Positions 8,878 to 18,061 of a DNA stretch of 64,000 bases are shown one piece after another. Position numbers and translations under genes: made by a program. The notes beneath the pieces were generated by a model, which had not been told where the DNA came from, made no database searches, and worked only from the letters and a program-made list of their open reading frames with translations. The DNA comes from Nocardia sp. CDC159 (lineage in GTDB: Bacteria > Actinomycetota > Actinomycetes > Mycobacteriales > Mycobacteriaceae). Location of the stretch: positions 124,001 through 188,000 of the forward strand of contig NZ_JAMRXH010000005.1 of NCBI RefSeq assembly GCF_023740735.1. The letters are read 5' to 3'. Position 1 is the first letter of the stretch, and every line of letters begins with the position of its first letter.

Positions 8878-9387
8878 TCAGCGCAGGTGAACAGCGAAGG
8901 CGTCGTAGGCGTCGACGGTGAACAACACGAAGCGAACCTGCTCGACCGAGGTGTGCGCCGAGCGCACGGTCTCGATCGCGATGCGCGCGCCGTCCTCCAT
9001 CGGCCAGCCGTAGACACCCGTCGACACGGCCGGGAAGGCCACCGAACGCGCCCCCACCTCATCGGCCACGCGCAACGATTCGCGATAGCACGAGGCGAGC
9101 TGCGCGGAGCGGTCCTCCCGCTCCGACCAGACCGGCCCCACGGTGTGAATCACCCAGCGCGCGGGCAGCTTTCCGGCCGTGGTCGCCACCGCGCGACCGG
9201 TCGGCAGCCCCTCGGGATACACCGACGCGCGCAGCTCCCGGCAGGCCGCCAGGATCTCGGGCCCACCCCTGCGGTGAATGGCCCCGTCCACACCACCCCC
9301 GCCCAGCAGCGAAGAATTCGCCGCATTCACCACGGCATCGACGTCCTGCTCGGTGATGTCACCCCGCACCAGCACGAGTTCGGTCAT
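8878..9387 (-). CDS. Macrodomain protein (O-acetyl-ADP-ribose deacetylase type)
   Basis: A 169-aa single macrodomain that would bind ADP-ribose and hydrolyse O-acetyl-ADP-ribose or ADP-ribosyl esters. Key motifs are [20 protein letters not shown] (ADP-ribose-binding loop with the catalytic Asn), HTVGPVW, and [13 protein letters not shown], the phosphate loop. The start is ATG 9385-9387 ([13 protein letters not shown]), the usual first strand; a 16-residue extension to 9435 looks non-conserved. Confidence 0.9.
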   Translation of the reverse strand: MTELVLVRGDITEQDVDAVVNAANSSLLGGGGVDGAIHRRGGPEILAACRELRASVYPEGLPTGRAVATTAGKLPARWVIHTVGPVWSEREDRSAQLASCYRESLRVADEVGARSVAFPAVSTGVYGWPMEDGARIAIETVRSAHTSVEQVRFVLFTVDAYDAFAVHLR

Positions 9388-9466
9388 CACCCCATTGTGC
9401 CGAGGGAGTGCCGAACGCGACCGAGCCGCCCCCACCGAACGGCGAAGGCGGCCCGCGCTTTACGAC

Positions 9467-10219
9467 CTAGGCGTCGAGTTCGGCGAGGATCTCGTCGGAG
9501 ACATCGACATTGGTGTAGACGTTCTGCACGTCGTCGCAGTCCTCGAGGGCGTCGACCAGCTTGAAGACCTTGCGGGCCCCGTCGGCGTCCACCGGGACGG
9601 TGACCGAGGGCTGGAAGCCGGATTCGGCCGAGTCGTAATCGATTCCGGCCTGCTGCAGTGCGGTGCGCACGGCCACCAGATCGCCCGGCTCGCTGATGAT
9701 CTCGAACGAGTCGCCGAGGTCGTTGACCTCCTCGGCGCCCGCCTCGAGGACCGCCATCAGGACATCGTCCTCGGATCGGCCGTTCTTCTCGAGCGTCACC
9801 ACGCCCTTGCGGCTGAACAGGTAGGCCACCGAACCCGGGTCGGCCATGTTGCCGCCGTTGCGGGTCATCGCGACGCGGACCTCGCCCGCGGCGCGGTTGC
9901 GGTTGTCGGTGAGGCATTCCACCAGCACCGCGACCCCGTTGGGACCGTAACCCTCGTACATGATCGTCTGCCAGTCGGCGCCGCCGGCCTCCTCGCCGCC
10001 GCCGCGCTTGCGCGCGCGCTCGATATTGTCCAGCGGCACGGAGTTCTTGCGAGCCTTCTGAATGGCGTCGTACAGCGTGGGGTTGCCATCCGGATCACCA
10101 CCACCGGTCCGCGCGGCCACCTCGATGTTCTTGATCAGCTTCGCGAACAGCTTGCCGCGTTTCGCGTCGAGGGCAGCCTTCTTGTGCTTGGTGGTGGCCC
10201 ATTTGGAGTGGCCGCTCAT
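9467..10219 (-). CDS. YebC/PmpR family regulatory or translation protein
   Basis: A 250-aa protein that opens [20 protein letters not shown], the standard YebC start, and has the three-domain YebC fold. Family members act as DNA-binding regulators or, in more recent work, as translation factors that relieve stalling at proline-rich stretches. It is the equivalent of M. tuberculosis Rv2603c and sits between pdxT and ruvC. ATG 10217-10219 follows a GGAAGTAGGGA ribosome-binding region. Confidence 0.95.
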   Translation of the reverse strand: MSGHSKWATTKHKKAALDAKRGKLFAKLIKNIEVAARTGGGDPDGNPTLYDAIQKARKNSVPLDNIERARKRGGGEEAGGADWQTIMYEGYGPNGVAVLVECLTDNRNRAAGEVRVAMTRNGGNMADPGSVAYLFSRKGVVTLEKNGRSEDDVLMAVLEAGAEEVNDLGDSFEIISEPGDLVAVRTALQQAGIDYDSAESGFQPSVTVPVDADGARKVFKLVDALEDCDDVQNVYTNVDVSDEILAELDA

Positions 10220-10293
10220 TCCCTACTTCCTTCAGTCGGTTGCTCGAGGTCCGGCAGACAACTGCTCCAGTCTACTGCCCGACCCGTGGTCAC

Positions 10294-10902
10294 TTATCGT
10301 TCGGCGGGTGCCAGCACGGAGTTCACGAACATCCGGTGCACGCGCAGATCCCCGGTCACCTCCGGGTGGAACGACGTGGCCATCACATTCCCCTGCCGCA
10401 CCGCGACGATCCGCCCCTCGGCCGGACCCGACGGTACCCGCGCCAGCACCTGCACGCCGTCGCCGACACGCTCGACCCAGGGGGCACGGATGAACACCGC
10501 GCGCACCGGCCCGTCGTCGAGGCCGGTGAAATCCACATCGGTCTCGAACGAGTCGACCTGCCGCCCGAAGGCGTTGCGCCGCACGGTCATATCGATCCCG
10601 GACAGCGACTGCGCATCCGGCCGGGTGTCGAGCACCTCGCTGGCCAGTAGAATCATCCCCGCGCAGGATCCGAAGGCGGGCATCCCCTCGCGCAGCCGCT
10701 GCCGCAGCGGCTCCAGCAACCCGAACACCTCGAGCAGCTTGCTGATGGCGGTCGATTCGCCGCCGGGCAGCACCAGTCCGTCGACGGCGGCCAGTTCGGA
10801 CTCCCGGCGCACGTTCACCGGATCGGCGCCGCATTCGGCCAGCGCGTGGAAGTGCTCGCGCACATCGCCCTGCAGCGCCAGCACACCAATGGTCGGTCTC
10901 AC
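10294..10902 (-). CDS. pdxT: Pyridoxal 5'-phosphate synthase glutaminase subunit PdxT
   Basis: The 202-aa glutamine amidotransferase that supplies ammonia to PdxS for pyridoxal-phosphate synthesis. It starts at GTG 10900-10902 ([13 protein letters not shown]). The oxyanion loop is LPGGESTA, the nucleophile Cys lies in FGSCAGMI, and the His-x-Glu pair lies in SFHPEVTGD. Its partner pdxS is on the same strand about 11 kb upstream (21675-22595). In mycobacteria only tesB separates the two; here two insertions lie between them. Confidence 0.97.
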   Translation of the reverse strand: MRPTIGVLALQGDVREHFHALAECGADPVNVRRESELAAVDGLVLPGGESTAISKLLEVFGLLEPLRQRLREGMPAFGSCAGMILLASEVLDTRPDAQSLSGIDMTVRRNAFGRQVDSFETDVDFTGLDDGPVRAVFIRAPWVERVGDGVQVLARVPSGPAEGRIVAVRQGNVMATSFHPEVTGDLRVHRMFVNSVLAPAER

Positions 10903-10996
10903 GAATCGAGCATATCCGTGTGGTTCCGGTCACCCACCCGTCAAGGTTCCGCAAGGGAACTGTTCGGCCGCTCAGCACGGGGGAACACTCGCGCAG

Positions 10997-12796
10997 GTGA
11001 CCGAAGTTCTGCCGCGTACCGAGTCCGCCGACGGCGGGCCGAGCGAGCCTCCGTTACCCCGCAAGGGTCTCACCGTCTCCACTGGATTGGCCGGTCTGTC
11101 CCTGGACGCGATGGCGTCGGTGGCCTACGGCCCCGAGGCGATCGTCCTGGTGCTGGCCGCCGCGGGCAGCGCGGGCCTGGGGATGACACTGCCGGTAACC
11201 CTGGCGATCGTCGTCCTGCTGGCCGTGCTCATCGCCTCCTATCGCCAGGTGATCGCCGCGTTCCCCAACGGCGGCGGCGCCTACGCGGTGGCCAAATCCC
11301 ATCTGGGCCATCGCACCAGCCTGGTGGCGGCGGCCTCGCTGATCGTCGATTACGTCCTGAATGTCGCGGTGTCCATCGCCGCCGGGGTGGCCGCACTGAC
11401 CTCGGCGATTCCGGCGCTGCTGCCGTATACGGTGTGGATCTGCCTGGCCATTCTGGTCGGCATCACCGCGCTCAATCTCGCGGGGATTCGCGAGAGCGCG
11501 CGGGCGTTCATGGCCCCGACCGTGGTCTTCGTGGCGGGCATTCTGACCGTCATCGCGGTGGGCCTGGTGCGCGGCGAGCCCGCGAGCACCACCTCCGCCG
11601 CGGCCGCCGTCGCCGACACCCGCACCATCGGAATCCTGTTGCTGCTCAAGGCGTTCTCCAGCGGCTGCGCCGCGCTGACCGGCGTGGAGGCGATCGCCAA
11701 TGCCGTGCCCAGTTTCGAGCGGCCGCGCGTGCGCCGCGCCCAGCGGGCCGAGGTGGCGCTCGGGGTGCTGTTGGGCATCATGCTGATCGGGCTCGCGACG
11801 CTGATCGGCAAGTTCGCCGTCCATCCGGTGGAGGGCACGACCGTGCTGTCGCAGCTGACCGAGGCCGCGCTCGGGCACGGCATCGGTTATTACGTCGTGC
11901 AGTTCGCGACCGTCGTGCTGCTGGCCCTGGCCGCCAACACCTCCTACGGCGGCCTGCCGACGCTGACCAAGATTCTCGCCGACGACAACTGCCTGCCGCA
12001 CCGCTTCGCCGTGGCCACCCCCCGGCAGGTGTACCGGTACGGCGTGCTGACCCTGGGCATCAGCGCCGCGGTGCTGCTGATCGCCTCCGAGGGCAATATG
12101 AACGCGCTGGTGCCGCTGTTCGCGATCGGCGTGTTCGTCGGATTCACCATCGCCCAGGCCGGAATGGTCAAACACTGGCTGCGCCGAGGCGAGCGCGGCT
12201 GGCGACTGTGGCTCAACGCCTTCGGCGCGGCGCTGACCTGCGTCGCGGCCGTGGTGACCACGGCGATGAAATTCACCGCGGGCGCGTGGCTGATCGTGCT
12301 GGTGCTGCCGCTGCTGGTCTTCGGCATGGAGCGCATTCGCTCGGCGTACCGCAAGATCGACGGCCGCCGCGGCACCGGCTGCGTCCCCGCCCCGCCGAGC
12401 CCGACCGGAACCGTCATCGTGGTGCCGGTCTCGGAGGTCTCCGAACTGAGCCGCGAGGCGCTGTCGGCCGCGCTGTCGCTGGGCCACGACGTGGTCGCGG
12501 TGCACGTCTGCCTGCCCGGTGCGAATACGACCGTGTTCACCAAGGCGTGGGCGGCCTGGCATCCGGAGGTGCCGCTGGAGATCATCGACGCCGGGGATTG
12601 CACGGTCGGCGGTCCCGTCGCGCGCTATGTGCGCGACAACTTCCACGGCCGCCGCAAAGTCGTCCTGATCGCCGAGGTCGATCCGCCCAGCGGCTGGGAT
12701 CGGCTGCTGCCCAGCCATCGCAGCGACGAATTGGAGCGTCAGCTGCGGCGACTGCCGGAAACCGTGGTGTGCCACCTGCGGGTGCAGACGAGCTGA
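10997..12796 (+). CDS. APC-superfamily permease, KimA-like
   Basis: A 599-aa integral membrane protein starting at GTG 10997. The opening GLSLDAMASVAYGPEAIVLV is close to the DALSSVAYG signature of KimA/YdaO potassium importers within the APC superfamily. About 12 helices run to residue 450, followed by a soluble C-terminal domain of about 140 aa with TVIVVPVSEVSELSREAL, like the universal-stress-type domain of these proteins. Potassium as substrate is a family-based inference; a general amino-acid permease is the alternative. It faces away from pdxT and is part of an insertion in the pdxS-pdxT cluster. Confidence 0.75.
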   Translation: MTEVLPRTESADGGPSEPPLPRKGLTVSTGLAGLSLDAMASVAYGPEAIVLVLAAAGSAGLGMTLPVTLAIVVLLAVLIASYRQVIAAFPNGGGAYAVAKSHLGHRTSLVAAASLIVDYVLNVAVSIAAGVAALTSAIPALLPYTVWICLAILVGITALNLAGIRESARAFMAPTVVFVAGILTVIAVGLVRGEPASTTSAAAAVADTRTIGILLLLKAFSSGCAALTGVEAIANAVPSFERPRVRRAQRAEVALGVLLGIMLIGLATLIGKFAVHPVEGTTVLSQLTEAALGHGIGYYVVQFATVVLLALAANTSYGGLPTLTKILADDNCLPHRFAVATPRQVYRYGVLTLGISAAVLLIASEGNMNALVPLFAIGVFVGFTIAQAGMVKHWLRRGERGWRLWLNAFGAALTCVAAVVTTAMKFTAGAWLIVLVLPLLVFGMERIRSAYRKIDGRRGTGCVPAPPSPTGTVIVVPVSEVSELSREALSAALSLGHDVVAVHVCLPGANTTVFTKAWAAWHPEVPLEIIDAGDCTVGGPVARYVRDNFHGRRKVVLIAEVDPPSGWDRLLPSHRSDELERQLRRLPETVVCHLRVQTS

Positions 12797-12852
12797 GGCC
12801 GCGGCCCGCGCGGGCATGGTACCGATCCGCGCGGTCCCGACCGGATCGCCCG

Positions 12853-12895
12853 GCGGCCGCGCGGTGTGGAGTGGATCACACCGCCGCACGGCCGC
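12853..12895 (+). terminator. Hairpin downstream of the KimA-like permease
   Basis: The inner stem is CGGTGTG/CACACCG (12862-12868 and 12877-12883) with an 8-nt loop. The outer stem is GCGGCCG/CGGCCGC (12853-12859 and 12889-12895). It lies 57 nt after the permease stop and has no clear T-run. It is a likely terminator, separating the permease from the synthetase. Confidence 0.5.
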
Positions 12896-12959
12896 GCCGG
12901 GCCCGCACGAACCGCCTCGCCGCCGCCGATCGCGCTCGTTTTCCGATTTCGGAGATGAC

Positions 12960-13025
12960 ATGCACAAGGTTGTTTCCAATGAATTACGATTGTCGGAAAT
13001 GACCGTATCTCAACCCGATTCATAG
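12960..13025 (+). CDS. Possible 21-aa leader peptide with a rare TTA codon
   Basis: ATG 12960 is preceded by GGAG at 12951-12954 (5-nt spacing) and opens a 21-codon ORF ending at TAG 13025. It contains a TTA leucine codon, which is rare in such high-GC genomes. It lies about 180 nt before the Pls-like synthetase in a locally A+T-rich stretch. It could be a regulatory leader peptide, or chance. No homology is recognised. Confidence 0.3.
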   Translation: MHKVVSNELRLSEMTVSQPDS

Positions 13026-13202
13026 CGAACCGGGATTATTACCGCCCTCTCAGCATCGTCATATCGACAGCGGATACCTCACCGCGCACCGTGTTCTATC
13101 TCTCACCTGCCACAGAGCAAGCGGATGGCAACATATCCGCCATGTGGGAATTTGGGATTTGTTCACCGGGTGCCGTCAGCGCCAATTCTGATGGAGGACC
13201 CA

Positions 13203-16200
13203 GTGCTCAGCCCTGTCGTGGGAACGCGTCCGGCCACCCGGCGGATGCATCGGATCTTCGAGTCCAGCTGCGATCGCGCACCCGATGCGCTCGCGCTGGA
13301 CGGTGAGGGCATAACACTCAGCTATTCCGAATTGGATTCGCGCGCCAATCGTCTGGCGCATCACCTGATCAATATCGGCGTGACCGAGGGAACTCGGGTG
13401 GCGATTCTGCTATCGCGCTCGGTGCACACCTATGTCGCACTGCTGGCGATCGGAAAGGCCGGTGGGACCTTCGTGCCCATCGATCCCGGCGCACCACCGA
13501 ACCGGGTGGCCTATATCGTCGCCGACGCCGAGGTCGCGATCGTGGTGACCGCGGCGGAATTCGACCCGATTCTGAACGAATTGGACTGCGGCATCGTCCG
13601 CATGGATACCGATGCCGAGGCGATCGCGGCCGCACCGGCAACCCGGCCGAATCCGCCCGTGGGCGAGCGCGATCCGATCGCGTACGTCATGTACACCTCC
13701 GGGTCCAGCGGCCGACCCAAGGGCGTGCTCATCGCCCAATCGAGCATCTGCAACTTCCTCGACATCGTCCCCGAGGTCTACGACATCCGCCCCGGCGACC
13801 GCGTCTACCAGGGCATGACCATCTCGTTCGACTTCTCCATCGAAGAGATCTGGCCCACCTGGGCCCGCGGGGCCACCCTCGTCCCCGGCCCCACCGACTC
13901 CCGCCGCCTCGGCGGCGAACTGGCCGAGTTCCTCGACGCCGCCGGTATCACGGTCCTGTACTGCGTGCCCACCCTGCTGGCCACCATTCCCCGCGAAATC
14001 CCGGCCCTGCGCACCATTCTCGTCGGCGGCGAGGCCTGCCCCGCCCACCTCGTCGACCGCTGGGCACGGCCCGGGCGCCGCATGCTCAACACCTACGGCC
14101 CCACCGAAACCACCGTCACCGCCACCGTCGGGGAACTGCTGCCCGGCCGCCCCGTCACCATCGGCACACCCCTGCCCACCTACTCCCTCACCCTGCTCGA
14201 CGACCACCGAAACCCCGTCCCGCACGGCGAGATCGGCGAAATCTGCATCGGCGGGCCCGGTGTCGCCCTCGGCTATATCGGACGACCCGACCTCACCGCC
14301 GACCGCTTCATCGACCACCCCGCCGCGCCCGGCGCGAAGCTCTACCGCACCGGCGATCTCGGCCGCCTCGACCCCGACGGCCAACTCGAATACCACGGCC
14401 GCGCCGACGCCGAGGTCAAGATTCGCGGCCACCGCATCGATCTCGGCGAAATCGAATCGGTCCTCATGGAAGACGAGGCGGTCACCGAGGCAGTCGTCTC
14501 CACCACCGCGGGCACCGACGACCCCGAACTGGCCGCCTACGTGGTGCTCGCCGACCCGGCCGCCGGGAACGACGAACTCCGCGCCCGGCTCTACGAGCGC
14601 ATGCGCGAGCGCCTGCCCGCCTATATGGTCGCCTCCTACGTGGAGGTGCTGGCGGCCCTGCCGACCATGCCCTCGGGCAAGGTGGACCGCCGACAGCTGC
14701 CCGCCCCGGCGAGCCATCGCTTCGTCGGCTCCGGCCCGGTCATCGCCCCCGCCGATACGACCGAGGAGCGCATCCGGGCGGTGTGGGCCGAGGCGCTGGG
14801 CCTGCCGCCCGCATCGATCTCGGTGACCGCGGACTTCTTCACCGACCTCGGCGGACATTCGCTGCTCGCGGCGCGGGTGGTATCGCGGCTGCGGGAGAGC
14901 GGAACGGTGCCGCACGCCGCCCTGCGGCTGCTGTATCGCCATCCCACCATCCGGGAGATGGCCGCGCACACGCCCGCCCCGGCGAGCACGGCCCCGACCG
15001 AGCCCGCCCGGAAACCGTTGCGGCACACCAATGCCGCCGTCGCGCGCAGCGGTTTCGCCCAGCTGGTCGTGCTGTATCTGCTGCTGCTGGTGACCACGCT
15101 GCCGCTGGCCTATGTCGATGCCGCCGACGACGGCCGCCTGTCGCTGCACGCGCTGGGCCAACTGCTGGCGGCGCTGCTGGTCGCCGATCTCGCCGTGCGC
15201 TGGCTGCTGCCGCTGGTGGTCGGGCGGCTGTTGACCGCGGGCATCCGGCCCGGCCGATATCCGCTCTGGGGGACGACCTATCTACGCCTGTGGGCCATGC
15301 AACTGCTGCTGAAATTCGGCCCACTGCCGATCCTGGCCGGATCCCCGCTGGGCAACGCCTATCTGCGCCTGCTCGGCGCCCGCATCGGGACCGGGGCGCA
15401 CATCGGCACCGGGGCGATCGGCCTGCCCTCGATGCTCGACATCGGGCCCGGCGCGGCGCTCGGCTACGGAGTCACGTTGTCGCCGTGGCGGGTCGAGGAC
15501 GGCTGGGTGATCGTCGCCCCGATCACCGTCGGGGCCGATGCCTTCGTCGGCGCGCACGCGCTGCTCGAGCCGGGGTCGCGGGTGGCCTCCGGTGCGGCAC
15601 TCGGGCAGCAGTCCGCCCTCGGCACCGGCGTCACCGTGCCCGCGGGCGAACGCTGGGCGGGCTCCCCGGCCGCGCCGACGCAGCGCCTGTCGGACGGGGC
15701 CGAGGCGATTCTGGCCACGCCGACGCGCCGAGTGCCGTGGACACCGGGGCAATTGGTGGCCTACACCGTCGCCGCCCTCGGCCTCGAGGTCGCGGCCATC
15801 GCGATGATGCTGCCCGCCGCCCTGCTCGTGTCGTGGGCGCTGCTGCGCTTCGATTTCGCCGCGGGCCTGCTCGCCACCATGGCGGCCGGACCGATCTTCG
15901 TGCTGACGGTCTGCGCGGTGGTGGCCCTCGGCAAGCGGCTGGTGCTGCCGCGGCTGCCGGTCGGCATCCACCCCGCCCGCTCCGGTCTGGGCATCCGGAA
16001 GTTCGTGGCGGACAAGCTGTTCGAGTACAGCCTGGGCTTCACCCACACCCTCTACGCCACCCTCTACACCGTGCCGTGGCTGCGGCTGCTCGGGGCGCGG
16101 ATCGGGCGCGGGGCGGAGGTGTCGAACGCGGCGCATATCGATCCCGATCTGCTCGAACTCGGCGAGGGCACCTTCGTCGCCGATATGGCCAGCGTGGGCG

Positions 16201-17153
16201 CGGCCACCTTCGGGCGTGGCTGGATCTCCGTCGCGCCCACCACCGTCGGTCGGCGCTCGTTCGTCGGCAATGCCGCGGTGGTGTCGGCCGGGACGCGCGT
16301 CGGCGAGGGAGCGCTGGTCGGGGTCTGCACGCTGCCACCGCACACCGGCGTGCCCGACGGAACCTCCTGGCTGGGCTCACCGGCCATCCGCCTGCCGGTG
16401 CGCCAGGACTCCGGCGACTTCCCGGAGAGCACGACCTACCGGCCGTCACCGCGGCTGATCCGCCAGCGGCTGCTGATCGAATTCTTCCGGGCCACCATGC
16501 CCGCCAGCCTGCTGGCCGCCGGATCGTATCTGTATCTGTCGGCGCTGTCGGTGTTCGCGCACGGTGACGACCTCGGCCGGACCGCGCTGCTGTCGCCGCT
16601 GATCGCCGCGGTGGTCGCGGTGGCGATCGTCGGGGTGGTCGTGGGAATCAAACGCGTCGTCGTCGGCCGCTACCGCCCGCGCGTGGAGCCGCTGTGGGAC
16701 CTGTTCGTCCGCCGGACCGAATTCGTCACCGGCCTGTACGAATCCGCGGCGGTGCCCGCCGCCCTGGGCATGCTCGCCGGAACCCCGTTCCTGCCGATCA
16801 TGTTGCGCTGGTTCGGCGCCGACATCGGGCAGCGGGTCTGGCTGGGCACGACCTTTCTCACCGAATTCGATCTGGTGGTGGTCGGCGACGATGCCGCGGT
16901 GGGGCCGGAGGCCGCGCTGCAGACCCACCTGTTCGAGGACCGGGTGATGAAGATGTCCACGGTCACCGTCCGTCCCGGCGCCTCGGTCGGCACCCGCTCG
17001 GTTGTGCTCTACGACTCGGTCGTCGGCGACGGCGTGGTGCTCGATGCCCTGTCACTGCTGATGAAGGGCGAGCAGCTGACCGCGGACACCCGCTGGGGCG
17101 GCATTCCCGCGCAACCGCGGGATTCGACGCTCGCCCAACTGCGGGCGTCGTGA
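13203..17153 (+). CDS. Pls/PosA-type single-module non-ribosomal polymer synthetase
   Basis: A protein of about 1316 aa. An adenylation domain (A3 YTSGSSGRPKG, A5 TYGPTETT, A7 YRTGDLG, A8 GRADAEVKIRGHRID, A10 PSGKVDRR) is followed by a carrier domain (DFFTDLGGHSLLAARV) and then about 700 aa of alternating membrane helices and three hexapeptide left-handed-helix segments. This is the layout of epsilon-poly-lysine synthetase (Pls) and relatives. There is no condensation or thioesterase domain. In that family the C-terminal domains join amino acids and build isopeptide homopolymers at the membrane. The A4 region FDFSIEEIW has acidic residues in the pocket strand, compatible with a basic amino acid, but the substrate is unproven. 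The start is chosen at GTG 13203, with GGAGGA at 13193-13198; ATG 13191 and ATG 13125 are in frame. It ends 4 nt from tesB, tail to tail. Confidence 0.85.
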   Translation: MLSPVVGTRPATRRMHRIFESSCDRAPDALALDGEGITLSYSELDSRANRLAHHLINIGVTEGTRVAILLSRSVHTYVALLAIGKAGGTFVPIDPGAPPNRVAYIVADAEVAIVVTAAEFDPILNELDCGIVRMDTDAEAIAAAPATRPNPPVGERDPIAYVMYTSGSSGRPKGVLIAQSSICNFLDIVPEVYDIRPGDRVYQGMTISFDFSIEEIWPTWARGATLVPGPTDSRRLGGELAEFLDAAGITVLYCVPTLLATIPREIPALRTILVGGEACPAHLVDRWARPGRRMLNTYGPTETTVTATVGELLPGRPVTIGTPLPTYSLTLLDDHRNPVPHGEIGEICIGGPGVALGYIGRPDLTADRFIDHPAAPGAKLYRTGDLGRLDPDGQLEYHGRADAEVKIRGHRIDLGEIESVLMEDEAVTEAVVSTTAGTDDPELAAYVVLADPAAGNDELRARLYERMRERLPAYMVASYVEVLAALPTMPSGKVDRRQLPAPASHRFVGSGPVIAPADTTEERIRAVWAEALGLPPASISVTADFFTDLGGHSLLAARVVSRLRESGTVPHAALRLLYRHPTIREMAAHTPAPASTAPTEPARKPLRHTNAAVARSGFAQLVVLYLLLLVTTLPLAYVDAADDGRLSLHALGQLLAALLVADLAVRWLLPLVVGRLLTAGIRPGRYPLWGTTYLRLWAMQLLLKFGPLPILAGSPLGNAYLRLLGARIGTGAHIGTGAIGLPSMLDIGPGAALGYGVTLSPWRVEDGWVIVAPITVGADAFVGAHALLEPGSRVASGAALGQQSALGTGVTVPAGERWAGSPAAPTQRLSDGAEAILATPTRRVPWTPGQLVAYTVAALGLEVAAIAMMLPAALLVSWALLRFDFAAGLLATMAAGPIFVLTVCAVVALGKRLVLPRLPVGIHPARSGLGIRKFVADKLFEYSLGFTHTLYATLYTVPWLRLLGARIGRGAEVSNAAHIDPDLLELGEGTFVADMASVGAATFGRGWISVAPTTVGRRSFVGNAAVVSAGTRVGEGALVGVCTLPPHTGVPDGTSWLGSPAIRLPVRQDSGDFPESTTYRPSPRLIRQRLLIEFFRATMPASLLAAGSYLYLSALSVFAHGDDLGRTALLSPLIAAVVAVAIVGVVVGIKRVVVGRYRPRVEPLWDLFVRRTEFVTGLYESAAVPAALGMLAGTPFLPIMLRWFGADIGQRVWLGTTFLTEFDLVVVGDDAAVGPEAALQTHLFEDRVMKMSTVTVRPGASVGTRSVVLYDSVVGDGVVLDALSLLMKGEQLTADTRWGGIPAQPRDSTLAQLRAS

Positions 17154-17157
17154 TGAC

Positions 17158-17979
17158 TCAGGCGTCGCGGGGGGTGCGGATCAGTCCCTCCTGCACGACC
17201 GCGGCGACCAGTTCACCGCGCTCGTTGAAGATGCGCCCGCCGGTGAGCGCCCGGCCGAACCCGGCCGAGGGCGAGTTCTGGTCGTACAGCAGCCATTCGT
17301 CGGCGCGGAACGGACGCAGGAACCACATGGCGTGATCGAGGGAGGCGTTCTGCGTGGGCTCGTCGGGGTGGTTCACCTTCGACGAGCCCAGCAGCGTCAT
17401 ATCGCTCATGTACGCCAGGGTGCAGACGTGGAACAGCGGATCGTCGGGCAGCGGATGGCGGTAGCGAAACCACACCTGCTGCTGGGAGGCCTGTCCGTCG
17501 CGGCGGTACACCCGCTCCGGCGGGACCGTTCGGATGTCCCAGTGCTCCCACTCCCGCATGGCCCACAGCCGTTCCGGGGCCAGGGTGGTCTGCGCGTCCG
17601 GAAGGTCGTGCGGCGGCGGCACGGTCGGCATCTCGTCCTGATGCACCGGCCCGGCGTCGCCGACATGGAACGACGCCGACATCGTGAAGATCGCCTCGCC
17701 GTCCTGCACCCCGGTCACCCGCCGGGTGCAGAACGAACGGCCGTCACGAATGCGCTCGACCAGATACACCGTCGGCTGCGAGGGATTGCCGGGCCGCAGA
17801 AAATATCCGTGCAGCGAATGCACCTGATAGCGCGGATCGACCGTGCGCACCGCCGAGACCAGCGCCTGCCCGGCAACCTGTCCCCCGAACGTCCGCGGCA
17901 GCTGGGTCTTGGTGGAGGCGCCGCGGAAAATGTCCCGCTCCAGCCGCTCGATCTCCAGCGCCTCTTCGATCGTCGCCAT
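17158..17979 (-). CDS. tesB: Acyl-CoA thioesterase II (TesB)
   Basis: A 273-aa double-hotdog acyl-CoA thioesterase that releases free fatty acid from acyl-CoA. It starts at ATG 17977-17979. The N-terminal hotdog has TFGGQVAGQALVSAVRTVDP and HSLHGYFLRPG; the C-terminal hotdog has SLDHAMWFLRPFRADEWLLY, with the conserved Asp of the catalytic triad, and ends GGRIFNERGELVAAVVQEGL. It is the equivalent of M. tuberculosis tesB2 (Rv2605c), which lies between pdxS and pdxT. Its position here marks the ancestral cluster, now split by insertions on both sides. Confidence 0.93.
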   Translation of the reverse strand: MATIEEALEIERLERDIFRGASTKTQLPRTFGGQVAGQALVSAVRTVDPRYQVHSLHGYFLRPGNPSQPTVYLVERIRDGRSFCTRRVTGVQDGEAIFTMSASFHVGDAGPVHQDEMPTVPPPHDLPDAQTTLAPERLWAMREWEHWDIRTVPPERVYRRDGQASQQQVWFRYRHPLPDDPLFHVCTLAYMSDMTLLGSSKVNHPDEPTQNASLDHAMWFLRPFRADEWLLYDQNSPSAGFGRALTGGRIFNERGELVAAVVQEGLIRTPRDA

Positions 17980-18061
17980 GAACCGTCCTTCCGGGTACCA
18001 ACCTGCCCAGGCTAAACGATGGCGAACCGGGCCCCGCCGCGGCAGTCGGCATGATGGTCGG

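Larger units (their letters stand above)
12797..13202. other. 406-bp gap before the Pls-like synthetase
   Basis: The first part is very GC-rich and holds a hairpin. From about 12930 to 13200 it becomes clearly richer in A and T than the rest of the window, with short inverted repeats such as TCCGATTTCGGA (12942-12953). It contains one short ORF with a good ribosome-binding site (12960-13025). It probably carries the promoter of the synthetase. Confidence 0.6.

Noticed and set aside
9278..10996. Upstream extension of the KimA-like permease across pdxT and yebC
   Set aside because: It would overlap three certain minus-strand genes; GTG 10997 gives the expected family start.
10846..13002. Plus-strand frame overlapping the KimA-like permease
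   Set aside because: Arg/Gly/Ala shadow in another frame with no membrane segments or motifs.
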